A stretch of 6,389 nt of DNA from the NCBI GenBank assembly GCA_003165855.1, contig PMXH01000320.1:7656-14044 (forward strand). The letters are read 5' to 3'. The DNA is from Acidobacteriaceae bacterium. Lineage in GTDB: Bacteria > Acidobacteriota > Terriglobia > Terriglobales > Acidobacteriaceae. The notes below the pieces were generated by a model. That model saw only the letters and a list, made by a program, of their open reading frames with translations, did no database searches and was not told where the DNA came from. The first letter of the stretch is position 1, and each line of letters opens with the position of its first letter. Shown here piece by piece: positions 1-6,375 of this stretch. Position numbers and translations under genes: made by a program.

Positions 1-2
1 AC

Positions 3-1064
3 TTGTGGCTTGATGGGGATGACTCGGAGTCGAGGATAACTTCCACCAAACGCATCGCTTCGCTGCTGGTCCCGGCGTTACCGCTTGCGCTCTGGTATGC
101 CTATCACTATGCGCACACCGGGTACGTCTTCGGTAATCCGGAGTTCTTCCGCTACAACGTGGCAGCGACTCTGAGTCCTACTCGGTTTCTTCTGGCACTT
201 CTTATGCGGTTGTGGCAGATCAGCGGCTATCTTCACCTCTGGGTGTTGACGCTGGCGATGCTGCTTGCGATGTGGATGTTGCCGCCGGAGCGGGATGCCG
301 ATTGCGAACGTTCACGGATCGGCGTCCCGGTGCAAATGGTTTTCTATGTCGTCGTGCTCACTTATGCGTTAGCGATGGCGTTGATCGGGGGCGCGGTGCT
401 GGCGCGCTACATGCTCCCGGCAGTTCCTCTTGTCATTATTCTCTCGGTCTCGACGTTGTGGCGCAGGTTGCGTTTTTGGCGCACAGCCGTGGTGTTTGTT
501 GCGCTGGCTTTTGTGGCAGCCTGGTTCTGGAATCCTCCGTATGGATTCTCGCCTGAAGACAACCTCGCCTACCGCGATTACGTGGTGCTGCATGAAGATG
601 GGGAACGCTTCCTGGAGGCTCGTTATCCCATGGCACGGGTGCTCACGGCGTGGCCCGCTTCCGACGAAGTGACCCGCCCCTGGCTCGGCTACATCACGCG
701 ACCGATGCGAGTGGTGCGCATTGAAGATTTCTCACTGGACGAAGTTCTTTCTGCAACCGACTTTCGCTCAAACTATGAAGTCGCCCTCATCTTCTCGACG
801 AAATATGAGCCCCGGCCAGCGCTGTGGGATCGCTGGCGAGCATTCACAGAAACACGGACTGCCCTGAAGACTCGCTTTTTCGGCTTTCACCGCGATTTGC
901 CGCCGGCCGCCGCGGCGCAAATTCTTGGCGGCCATGTCGTCTTTTCAGAACAGCGCCAGGGACAGTGGATTGCGGTGATCGAGATGGACCGCATCGAAGA
1001 AGGGCTAATACCATCCGTCGGATCCCAGCTTCAGGCGCGTTTTTCGCAACCTAGTCCCCGATAG
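3..1064 (+). CDS. C-terminal part of a family 39-like membrane glycosyltransferase (5' partial)
   Basis: The open frame enters from the left edge and ends at TAG 1062-1064, giving 353 visible residues. The TTG at 3-5 is probably an internal codon, because the first residues run straight into membrane sequence. Hydrophobic segments lie near residues 18-36, 62-72, 77-93, 112-132, 134-152 and 158-176. The RYMLPAVPL motif (135-143) and the stretch around FGNPEFFRYN (43-52) resemble PMT/ArnT-like integral-membrane glycosyltransferases, which move sugars from polyprenyl-phosphate donors on the outer face of the inner membrane. Residues 177-353 form a soluble tail, probably extracytoplasmic. The catalytic acidic residues of this superfamily sit in the N-terminal loop, which is off the window, so activity and acceptor cannot be judged. 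The gene converges on the next one and overlaps its 3' end by 14 bp. A related membrane protein that is not a transferase remains possible. Confidence 0.6.
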   Translation: MWLDGDDSESRITSTKRIASLLVPALPLALWYAYHYAHTGYVFGNPEFFRYNVAATLSPTRFLLALLMRLWQISGYLHLWVLTLAMLLAMWMLPPERDADCERSRIGVPVQMVFYVVVLTYALAMALIGGAVLARYMLPAVPLVIILSVSTLWRRLRFWRTAVVFVALAFVAAWFWNPPYGFSPEDNLAYRDYVVLHEDGERFLEARYPMARVLTAWPASDEVTRPWLGYITRPMRVVRIEDFSLDEVLSATDFRSNYEVALIFSTKYEPRPALWDRWRAFTETRTALKTRFFGFHRDLPPAAAAQILGGHVVFSEQRQGQWIAVIEMDRIEEGLIPSVGSQLQARFSQPSPR

Positions 1065-2568
1065 CGCTCAACACCGCATCGTTGATGCCATACACCGTGC
1101 CATCGCTGCCAATCAGCGTCGGCGTGTAGGCCTCGCCAATGCCTCCAGAAAGCTTGATTCTCTGGGACAGGGTGTTGGTGGTCAGATCCCAGCGGTAGAG
1201 ATAACCGTCTTCGCTATTTGCGATCACCGACTTGGTGAAGGGATCGACCGCCGCGGTGTTAATGCACCATTCCTTAACCCCTCCAGAGTAGTTTGGATCG
1301 GGGGTAACGCCCAATTTCGTGATGACTTCCTTCATGACCTTCGTGGTGGGAATGATCGGGTCGTTCTCGGTGGCGTTGGGATCGAGAATGGCGATTTTAT
1401 TCTTGCCGTTACCGGTGCCAATTCCCGCATAGTTGTTGTACTTCGTCATCAGCAGATACTTCGACGTACCGTGATAGCTGGAGACCAGCGACGCGTCGAC
1501 GATCGACGCCGTGTCGTCCCAACCAAAGCTGCCGGGAGTCTTCTGGGTAGAAAGGTCGCTGTTGAAATGCAGCATCCAGCCGCGATCGTTGTGGCTGGGA
1601 AAGGGATTCTCCAGCACGCCGAAGTACACGTCGCCATCGGGCCCCACGGTGGGGGCGGCGCTACTCTCCTCGGGGAGAGTGGCGTTCAGGCCGGACGCGG
1701 GATCGAGCAAGAGAACGTGGCTGACGGCGGCCAGCGTGGTGCTGTTGAGAGCGACCAGGTATCCGGTTCCGACGGCTACGTCTGTCACCGCGACGTAAAG
1801 GGTGCTGCCATCGTTTGACAGCGCCGGGGCGCAGCTCATCGCGACGTTGGTGATGCTCGAATCACCACTTATGGCAGCCGCGGAGACCCAGGTGCCGGTG
1901 CCATCCGGTGCGATGCGGGCCAGACCGCTCTGCAGGCCGATGGGCGTGGAGCCGAGAACCAGGAATCCGAAGAAAAGATTCCCGTGAGCGTCCGTGGTCA
2001 GGGGAGTGTTGATCTGCACATTCTGCTCGTAAACCTTGGGATCTGCCTGGTAATTCGTCTCTCCGTAGAAGTAAACGTGCCTAACGGCGCCGGTCGCCGA
2101 ATCTGGATTTGCTCGCACCATTACCCGCCCGGCAATATCCGGAACGATAAGGCTATTACCCAGAAGTGTCGGCCCTAGTCCCGGGATGAAATCATCGGCG
2201 GGCGCGTGATAGCCCGTGTTCTGCGTCCACAGAAGTGTGCCGGTCGCTCCGTCGTGAGCCTCGACGCGGAAGCTGTTCGTACCCGTCTTCACCGGCACGA
2301 TCACCGTGTTAGCTGCCGTGACCAGCGGCGAACCGTAGTGGATGAAAATCTCACCATTCGGAGGATTAAGGTCTACCGGGACGTCCCAATGAATCGTGCT
2401 CAAAGGTTGCGACGCCACGGAAGAAACCGCAGTGTGGTGCGCGTCGTGAGCGTGAGTCAGCCAGGTGCCGACTTGCGCGGGTGAAGTCCGAGGGAAGAAC
2501 AGGCAACTTATGCTGACCAACCACGCAAACACCACTCGGGACCGCACCAACTTCGCCTGATGGCTCAT
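1051..2568 (-). CDS. secreted PQQ-like beta-propeller repeat protein, function unknown
   Basis: I chose ATG 2566-2568 (505 residues). An ideal AGGAGG lies 7 nt upstream and a signal peptide follows at once: basic RSR at 9-11, hydrophobic 12-25, likely cleavage after SPA (29-31). The frame stays open upstream to an ATG at 2617-2619, but that start has no comparable ribosome site and would put 17 odd residues before the signal peptide. The mature part shows about seven or eight recurring units of the form 'APxxxxDGxxYxG...GxLxALD', near residues 79-114, 131-170, 189-228, 247-284, 305-340, 372-397, 438-470 and 481-503. This is the pattern of a PQQ/quinoprotein-alcohol-dehydrogenase-like beta-propeller. 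I see no enzyme motif. Only two cysteines (246, 435) remain after signal cleavage. Such propellers serve as binding scaffolds, BamB-like factors or enzymes; here no function can be assigned. It lies 150 bp beyond modC on the same strand, with its own candidate promoter, so it is probably separate from the mod operon. Confidence 0.8.
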   Translation of the reverse strand: MSHQAKLVRSRVVFAWLVSISCLFFPRTSPAQVGTWLTHAHDAHHTAVSSVASQPLSTIHWDVPVDLNPPNGEIFIHYGSPLVTAANTVIVPVKTGTNSFRVEAHDGATGTLLWTQNTGYHAPADDFIPGLGPTLLGNSLIVPDIAGRVMVRANPDSATGAVRHVYFYGETNYQADPKVYEQNVQINTPLTTDAHGNLFFGFLVLGSTPIGLQSGLARIAPDGTGTWVSAAAISGDSSITNVAMSCAPALSNDGSTLYVAVTDVAVGTGYLVALNSTTLAAVSHVLLLDPASGLNATLPEESSAAPTVGPDGDVYFGVLENPFPSHNDRGWMLHFNSDLSTQKTPGSFGWDDTASIVDASLVSSYHGTSKYLLMTKYNNYAGIGTGNGKNKIAILDPNATENDPIIPTTKVMKEVITKLGVTPDPNYSGGVKEWCINTAAVDPFTKSVIANSEDGYLYRWDLTTNTLSQRIKLSGGIGEAYTPTLIGSDGTVYGINDAVLSAIGD

Positions 2569-2571
2569 GAA

Positions 2572-2581
2572 CTCTCCTCCT
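2572..2581 (-). promoter_or_regulatory. strong Shine-Dalgarno site for the PQQ-like protein gene
   Basis: On the minus strand the sequence reads AGGAGGAGAG, then TTC, then ATG. The AGGAGG core (2576-2581) is 7 nt from the start codon at 2568. This site decides the start in favour of 2568 over the in-frame upstream ATG at 2619. Confidence 0.8.
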
Positions 2582-2595
2582 GGGAGCAGGTTGTG

Positions 2596-2627
2596 AGAAT
2601 ACCGCTGAAATGAAAACATTTTGTCAA
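2596..2627 (-). promoter_or_regulatory. candidate promoter for the PQQ-like protein gene
   Basis: A perfect TTGACA -35 hexamer lies at 2622-2627 on the minus strand. The best downstream -10-like element is TATTCT (2596-2601; 4 of 6 matches to TATAAT), but the spacer is 20 nt, longer than the usual 16-18. The position, just upstream of the chosen start, suits a short leader of about 20 nt. A transcript starting here would exclude the ATG at 2619, which agrees with the start chosen for the gene. Confidence 0.35.
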
Positions 2628-2718
2628 GAAGATGTAAAAAGGAACGTCATGCTCAGGGCGGGCGAGTCGCGGAAACATTGTCTCGCGATCACTCAGCGAT
2701 GACCAGACACCCTGCCGC

Positions 2719-3858
2719 TCAGTGCTGCATCAAGTGGCAGGAGTGCGTTTTGATAACCAGCCATACCTCTTTGCCGGGCATAAGGTTGAGTGTGTCTCTG
2801 GCAGCCAGTGTGAGGTGCACTTCCATCTCGATTCCACAGTTCACGCGCGCGAAAATAATCATGTCGCGCCTTTCCAGGGAAACTAACTTTCCGGCAATTA
2901 TGTTGCGGGCGCTCAAGCCTTCCGGCTTGACGATGGCCAACAGAATGTCACCGGCACGAATTCCCACGCGGAGCAGCGAGCCCGCTTCGGCCCGAATGAG
3001 AGGCGTCTCCAAAAGAACGAAGGTCCCTGCCTTATCGCCTGGCAAGCGGCATGTGATGGTACCGCGATCCTCATGGACCAACCAGACAGTGGCATCGAAG
3101 ATGTTTTCAAAGCCCGCGAGCTGCGCCACGGTTTCCTGAAGCGGAGCGCGCAGCACCTCATGCGGCGTGCCCTGCGCGATGATGCGGCCCTGTTCCAGCA
3201 CCAGCACGCGTTCGCCCAGCGCAAACACTTCTTCGCGGCTGTGCGTGACATACAGAATGGGGATGCGATGCGCCTGATTCCAGCGCCGCAGATCATCGAG
3301 GATCTTCGACTTGGTCGCCGCGTCCAGGGCGGCCAGAGGTTCGTCGAGCAGGAGCACACAGGGATCGGTCACCAGAGCTCTAGCCAACGCCACGCGCTGG
3401 CGTTCTCCACCTGATATTTCCGCCGGGCGCTGCTGTCGCAAGTGTTCGATGCGAAACTCCTGCAGCATAGCCGTGGCTCGCTCCTTGCGAAGAGCTCGTG
3501 GCAGATGCGTGAGGCCATACTCGGTATTCTGCTCGACCGTCAGATGCGGGAACAACGCGAGATCCTGCAGGACGTATCCCACACCGCGTTTTGCCACGGA
3601 AACATTCGTGGAGGCGTTTGCGTCAAACAAAACGCGCCCACCCACGGCGATTCGGCCTGCGTCCGGAGTGGCCAGCCCAGCGACGCAGTCGAGCAGTGTG
3701 GTTTTGCCCGATCCCGAGGGGCCGAACAGTATGGTGAATCCGGGCGCGGCACCGAACTCCACTTCGAGAGAGAACGCGCGCTCCGCAGAAGGAAAGTTCT
3801 TGCGAATGCGCGCAGTCAGAGTTGGATTTGCGGGTTTGGGTTCCGCCGGCGTGGGCAT
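2719..3858 (-). CDS. modC: molybdate ABC transporter ATP-binding protein ModC
   Basis: This cytoplasmic ATPase (379 residues; E. coli ModC is about 350) would drive molybdate import through ModB. All ABC motifs are present in order: Walker A GPSGSGKTT (46-54), Q-loop glutamine Q98 in LQDLALFPHL, signature ISGGERQR (148-155; Ile in place of the usual Leu), Walker B VLLLDEP with catalytic E173 (168-174), D-loop ALD (177-179) and switch histidine H206 in YVTHSREE. Residues about 315-372 form one Mop/TOBE domain (SARNIIAGK ... LMPGKEVWLVIK), which binds oxyanion in ModC proteins and separates it from generic importer ATPases. The extra length includes an unconserved N-terminus (1-22) before the ATPase fold. 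The start, ATG 3856-3858, lies 10 nt beyond the modB stop with a weak GCGAGAA ribosome site, which suggests translation coupled to modB. A sulfate or tungstate ATPase is less likely given the Mop domain and the modA/modB neighbours. Confidence 0.93.
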   Translation of the reverse strand: MPTPAEPKPANPTLTARIRKNFPSAERAFSLEVEFGAAPGFTILFGPSGSGKTTLLDCVAGLATPDAGRIAVGGRVLFDANASTNVSVAKRGVGYVLQDLALFPHLTVEQNTEYGLTHLPRALRKERATAMLQEFRIEHLRQQRPAEISGGERQRVALARALVTDPCVLLLDEPLAALDAATKSKILDDLRRWNQAHRIPILYVTHSREEVFALGERVLVLEQGRIIAQGTPHEVLRAPLQETVAQLAGFENIFDATVWLVHEDRGTITCRLPGDKAGTFVLLETPLIRAEAGSLLRVGIRAGDILLAIVKPEGLSARNIIAGKLVSLERRDMIIFARVNCGIEMEVHLTLAARDTLNLMPGKEVWLVIKTHSCHLMQH

Positions 3859-3868
3859 CGATTCTCGC

Positions 3869-4564
3869 TTACTTGACCGGTCCGATCGTCCAAGATCGCT
3901 GGTTCGGCGTTCTCCGGTTCAGGCCATAGACCGCCGTCAGCACGGCGAAACAGAAGACCAGCAGCAGCAAGGCCGTGGCATTCGCAGCAGCATAGTTCGA
4001 GGCCTGCACTTGATCGTAAATATCGATGGAGACGGTGCGGGTTACGCCGGGAATATTGCCGCCGATCATCAGCACCACTCCGAACTCGCCCATGGTGTGA
4101 GCAAAGGCGAGGACTACCCCCGTGACCAAGCCGGGCACGGAAAGCGGAAGCACTACGCGGAAGAAAGTGCGGAAGGGCGAAGCTCCCAGGGTGGCGGAAG
4201 CGGCCAGCAGCTTGCAGTCGACCGAGGAGAACGATGCCGCGAAGGGCTGCACCGCAAACGGTAGGCTGTAGAGGATGGAACCGATCACGAGTCCGGTGAA
4301 GGTGAACGCCAGAGTGTGTCCGGTCATGGACTGCCACCAGCGCCCCAGCGGACTTCGGGAGCCGAGGGCGACGAGCAGGTAGAATCCGAGCACCGTCGGG
4401 GGCAGAACAATCGGCAAGGCGACCAGCGCTTCCACAAGAAATTTCCAACGCCAGCGCGAGAAAGTAATCCAGTAGGCAAGAGGCAGGCCGATGGCAAAAA
4501 GAATCGCCGACACTACCACCGCGAGTTCGATGGTGAGCCGGAATGCCTGCCAATTGATCGACAT
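3869..4564 (-). CDS. modB: molybdate ABC transporter permease ModB
   Basis: This inner-membrane channel subunit would form a homodimer that receives molybdate from ModA and couples to ModC. At 231 residues its length is usual for ModB. Membrane segments are visible near 9-33, 44-67, 86-108, 141-166 and 196-214. The cytoplasmic coupling ('EAA') loop is clear around 119-148 (LAASATLGASPFRTFFRVVL, then P), with the conserved glycine at 127. The following FAHTMGEFG (154-162) matches the FARxxGEFG signature that I associate with ModB/CysT-type permeases. The start, ATG 4562-4564, has only a poor A-rich ribosome site (AGAAAAGA), but no better start exists before the first membrane helix. The gene is 43 bp downstream of modA and 10 bp upstream of modC, clearly within one operon. 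Confidence 0.93.
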   Translation of the reverse strand: MSINWQAFRLTIELAVVVSAILFAIGLPLAYWITFSRWRWKFLVEALVALPIVLPPTVLGFYLLVALGSRSPLGRWWQSMTGHTLAFTFTGLVIGSILYSLPFAVQPFAASFSSVDCKLLAASATLGASPFRTFFRVVLPLSVPGLVTGVVLAFAHTMGEFGVVLMIGGNIPGVTRTVSIDIYDQVQASNYAAANATALLLLVFCFAVLTAVYGLNRRTPNQRSWTIGPVK

Positions 4565-4607
4565 TTTCTTTTCTAGCCAGTTCCCTGTTCAGGTCTCGAC
4601 TGTGTAT

Positions 4608-5405
4608 TCACTTCTGGTCGGGCAAGCTGAAGCCGTAGCGGCGCAGCACTGCCGCAACTTCCGTGGACTTCACGTATTCCAGAAAAGCCGCCGCGTCCTT
4701 CTGGTGGGTCGAGTGCGAAATCGCGACCACCCCTTGATCGAGTGGCGGATATGCCTCGGCCGGGACGAGCCAGTATTTTCCCTTACCCTGCATCGTGGGC
4801 GCTATGGCATGCGCCAAGGCTACAAATCCAACTTGCGCGTTGCCGGACTCCACAAATTGCGCTGCTTGCGAAATATTTTCTCCCAGCACCAGCCGGTCGG
4901 TTACCTTTTCATAGAGACCATAGTGCTTCAGAGCCGCGACGGCGGCGCGCCCGTAAGGGGCATGCTGCGGATTTCCGATCGAAATCTTCTTTACCGACGG
5001 ATCGAGCAACACATCCATGCCCTTGTGCTCGACGTCCAGCGGCGAATCGCTGGGAACCCACAGCACCAGCCGCCCAACGGCGTACCGATACAATGTTGCA
5101 CCTTCCGCCTGGCCTCCGGCGATCAACTGCCTGGGATAATCCATGTCCGCGGACAAGAAAACGTCGAACGGCGCGCCATTCTGAATCTGCTGGGTCAACG
5201 CGCCGGATGCGCCGAAGGAGAGCTTCACCACGACGCCGGTGCGCTTTTCGTAGTCGGCGGCGACTTCCTGCAGCGCGGAACTCAAATCCGCCGCGGCGGC
5301 TACGTTGATCTCGCGGTCGGCAGCTTCAGCCCGCGGGACGGATGCTCCTGAGACCAACACCAACCAGGCAATTACGCTAAGTTGCACAAGACGACGGAAT
5401 GACAT
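4608..5405 (-). CDS. modA: periplasmic molybdate-binding protein ModA
   Basis: This solute-binding protein (265 residues) captures molybdate, and possibly tungstate, in the periplasm for ModB/ModC. It has a signal peptide (RR at 4-5, hydrophobic 6-23, likely cleavage after AEA at 26-28). Family motifs follow in order: VAAAADLSSAL (35-45), SFGASGALTQQI (63-74), NGAPFDVFLSAD (76-87), GNPQHAPYGRAA (144-155), GENISQA (175-181) and GFVALAHA (193-200). Aligned by eye to E. coli ModA, the serine in the second oxyanion loop is kept (S67), the first-loop serine is replaced by Asp (D40), and the C-terminal tyrosine ligand falls at A196. This is the pattern I recall for the AAADL/NGAPFD subgroup rather than damage. 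The start, ATG 5403-5405, has a good GAGGTG ribosome site 5 nt upstream. It is the first gene of the operon. No ModE-like gene is nearby. Confidence 0.93.
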   Translation of the reverse strand: MSFRRLVQLSVIAWLVLVSGASVPRAEAADREINVAAAADLSSALQEVAADYEKRTGVVVKLSFGASGALTQQIQNGAPFDVFLSADMDYPRQLIAGGQAEGATLYRYAVGRLVLWVPSDSPLDVEHKGMDVLLDPSVKKISIGNPQHAPYGRAAVAALKHYGLYEKVTDRLVLGENISQAAQFVESGNAQVGFVALAHAIAPTMQGKGKYWLVPAEAYPPLDQGVVAISHSTHQKDAAAFLEYVKSTEVAAVLRRYGFSLPDQK

Positions 5406-5410
5406 CGGAA

Positions 5411-5416
5411 CACCTC
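5411..5416 (-). promoter_or_regulatory. Shine-Dalgarno site for modA
   Basis: GAGGTG on the minus strand lies 5 nt upstream of the modA ATG at 5405. It is the best ribosome site in the operon; modB and modC have weaker ones and probably depend in part on translational coupling. Confidence 0.6.
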
Positions 5417-5459
5417 GAAAGCGTTCACCAATCGAATCAACAAAGAGAATCCGTTGGAG

Positions 5460-5465
5460 ATTGTA
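5460..5465 (-). promoter_or_regulatory. candidate -10 element of the modABC promoter
   Basis: TACAAT on the minus strand matches 5 of 6 bases of TATAAT and would start transcription about 47 nt before modA. The hexamer 17 nt upstream (CGCAGA, 5483-5488) is a poor -35. A TTGACG at 5494-5499 is too far away (28 nt) to pair with it. I saw no inverted ATAACGTTAT-type ModE operator and no recognisable Moco riboswitch here. Confidence 0.25.
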
Positions 5466-5588
5466 CAGGGACGGCCTTCTATTCTGCGCTACACGTCAAG
5501 AGCTGAGCGAATCTGAGGCACTCGTCGCTCTCGTACAACTACGCCTACGAGCAAAGAGAGTTTCCGATGATCGCCTGCCTATGCGTTT

Positions 5589-5620
5589 CCCAGAATTGCA
5601 TCCCAGAATGGTTCTCAGAA
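5589..5620. repeat. short direct repeats (CCCAGAAT), possible operator
   Basis: CCCAGAAT occurs at 5589-5596 and again at 5602-5609, 13 bp apart. The core CAGAA recurs a third time at 5616-5620, 12 bp after the second copy. The array lies 22 bp upstream of the candidate -35 at 5642. Regularly spaced half-sites at this position could bind an activator. With copies this short, chance is a real alternative. Confidence 0.25.
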
Positions 5621-5641
5621 ACACTTTGTTCGCTTTTTGAT

Positions 5642-5670
5642 TTGACCGTGCGCCTTGGCGCTTCGATACT
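5642..5670 (+). promoter_or_regulatory. candidate sigma-70 promoter for the BNR-like gene
   Basis: TTGACC (5642-5647; 5 of 6 matches) and GATACT (5665-5670; 4 of 6) are separated by exactly 17 nt. Transcription would start near 5677, only about 12 nt before the ATG at 5689. This leaves almost no leader and no clear Shine-Dalgarno sequence; the only AGG, at 5671-5673, is 15 nt from the ATG. Confidence 0.45.
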
Positions 5671-5688
5671 AGGCTCGTAGTTTCGTCT

Positions 5689-6375
5689 ATGGCCCTTCTC
5701 TGGCTTCAACGCGTAGTTCGAGCTTCTCTGTTCGCATTCTCGGTATTGTCCTTGCTGTCAGTCGCGCAGGCTCAGGGCTCCAAGAAAACTACGCCCGAAA
5801 CGTCGACCGCAGACGCGGATGCCGATCACGAGGAGCAGCGGTCAGAATGGTTCTTGCGCGGCCGCGTTATTCCAGGGAAATCATCCGCCGAACTGCGTCA
5901 CCGCGCCTATCAAGCCAAGATGCAGGCACGCGCCGCTCGACTGGCTCGCGCGCGCACCGCGCAGCCGAACTCGCAGCCGCCGCCATCCGGCGGATGGACA
6001 CCGTTGGGCCCGGAGCCCCTGGCCTCGGACGCGACCGGTGACGGATTTCAAAACTACAACCAGGTTTCTGGCCGCGCAACCGCAGTGGCGCTCGATCCCG
6101 CAGATCCCACGGGCAACACGGTTTACATCGGGGGAGCGCAGGGCGGAGTGTGGAAATCCACCAACGCGGCCACCACTATTGCCAACAATGTAACCTGGTC
6201 GGCGGTCACCGACGACCAGGCTACACTCTCGATCGGCTCGATCGTGATTCAACCAGGAAATTCCAATCCCGCACCGAGCGTGATCCTGGTGGGTACGGGG
6301 GAGTGGCCCGCCAGCGCGCGCCTGCTTCTCCTGTCAATTCGGAAGATGAAGGAACACTGCTGGAATTTCTTCTAG
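5689..6375 (+). CDS. N-terminal part of a secreted BNR/VPS10-like repeat protein, apparently truncated
   Basis: The frame opens with a signal peptide: basic R8 and R11, hydrophobic 12-26, likely cleavage after AQA (26-28). A charged, proline-rich linker (30-100) follows, with a putative helix at 65-90. Residues 102-205 then match by eye the start of the large BNR/sortilin (VPS10)-type propeller proteins of Acidobacteriota: GWTPLGPEP, SGRATAVALDPADP, NTVYIGGAQGGVWKSTNA, WSAVTDDQATLSIGSI, and ILVGTGE. These secreted proteins usually exceed about 1000 residues; their role is unknown, probably surface binding or carbohydrate-related. In the family GTGE is normally followed by an AN/SSxDSYYGxGILRS-like stretch. 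Here it is followed by about 23 unrelated residues and TAG at 6373-6375. The gene therefore looks broken near 6304 by a rearrangement, an insertion or an assembly fault. ATG 5689 is the only early ATG that keeps the signal peptide, although it lacks a ribosome site. Confidence 0.65.
   Translation: MALLWLQRVVRASLFAFSVLSLLSVAQAQGSKKTTPETSTADADADHEEQRSEWFLRGRVIPGKSSAELRHRAYQAKMQARAARLARARTAQPNSQPPPSGGWTPLGPEPLASDATGDGFQNYNQVSGRATAVALDPADPTGNTVYIGGAQGGVWKSTNAATTIANNVTWSAVTDDQATLSIGSIVIQPGNSNPAPSVILVGTGEWPASARLLLLSIRKMKEHCWNFF

Larger units (their letters stand above)
5406..5688. other. divergent intergenic region between modA and the BNR-like gene
   Basis: These 283 bp separate two divergent genes and should carry both promoters. 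Visible items are the modA ribosome site and -10-like element, a 6-bp inverted repeat (CTCGTA 5530-5535 with TACGAG 5546-5551, 10-nt loop), a short direct repeat at 5589-5609 and the rightward promoter at 5642-5670. A rightward frame (5305-5640) crosses part of it but overlaps the modA start antisense and looks non-coding. No RNA gene is recognised. Confidence 0.6.

Noticed and set aside
2569..2619. In-frame N-terminal extension of the PQQ-like protein from ATG 2619
   Set aside because: The extension has no good ribosome site, lies over the candidate promoter and would mask the signal peptide. ATG 2568 has an ideal AGGAGG.
2664..2689. Inverted repeat TCGCG/CGCGA after modC as a possible terminator
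   Set aside because: The stem is only about 5 bp and no T-tract follows on the minus strand; the nearest run (CCTTTTT, 2636-2642) is about 25 nt further on with no hairpin before it.
3311..4264. Long rightward open frame (317 codons) across modC and modB
   Set aside because: It lies antisense to two genes with complete family motifs. Its product is low-complexity, rich in Arg, Ser and Gly, with no recognisable domain. High-GC DNA often gives such shadow frames.
3816..4553. Leftward 245-codon frame in a different register over modB
   Set aside because: It is out of frame with modB, which has clear membrane helices and the EAA loop. The alternative product is rich in Arg, His and Ser with no domain.
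4491..5351. Long rightward open frame (286 codons) opposite modA
   Set aside because: The opposite strand encodes a full ModA with signal peptide and binding motifs. The antisense product shows no family pattern or ribosome site.
5305..5640. Rightward 111-codon frame spanning the modA start and the divergent gap
   Set aside because: It begins antisense inside modA, has no convincing ribosome site and is composed like non-coding sequence. The region is better explained as divergent promoters.
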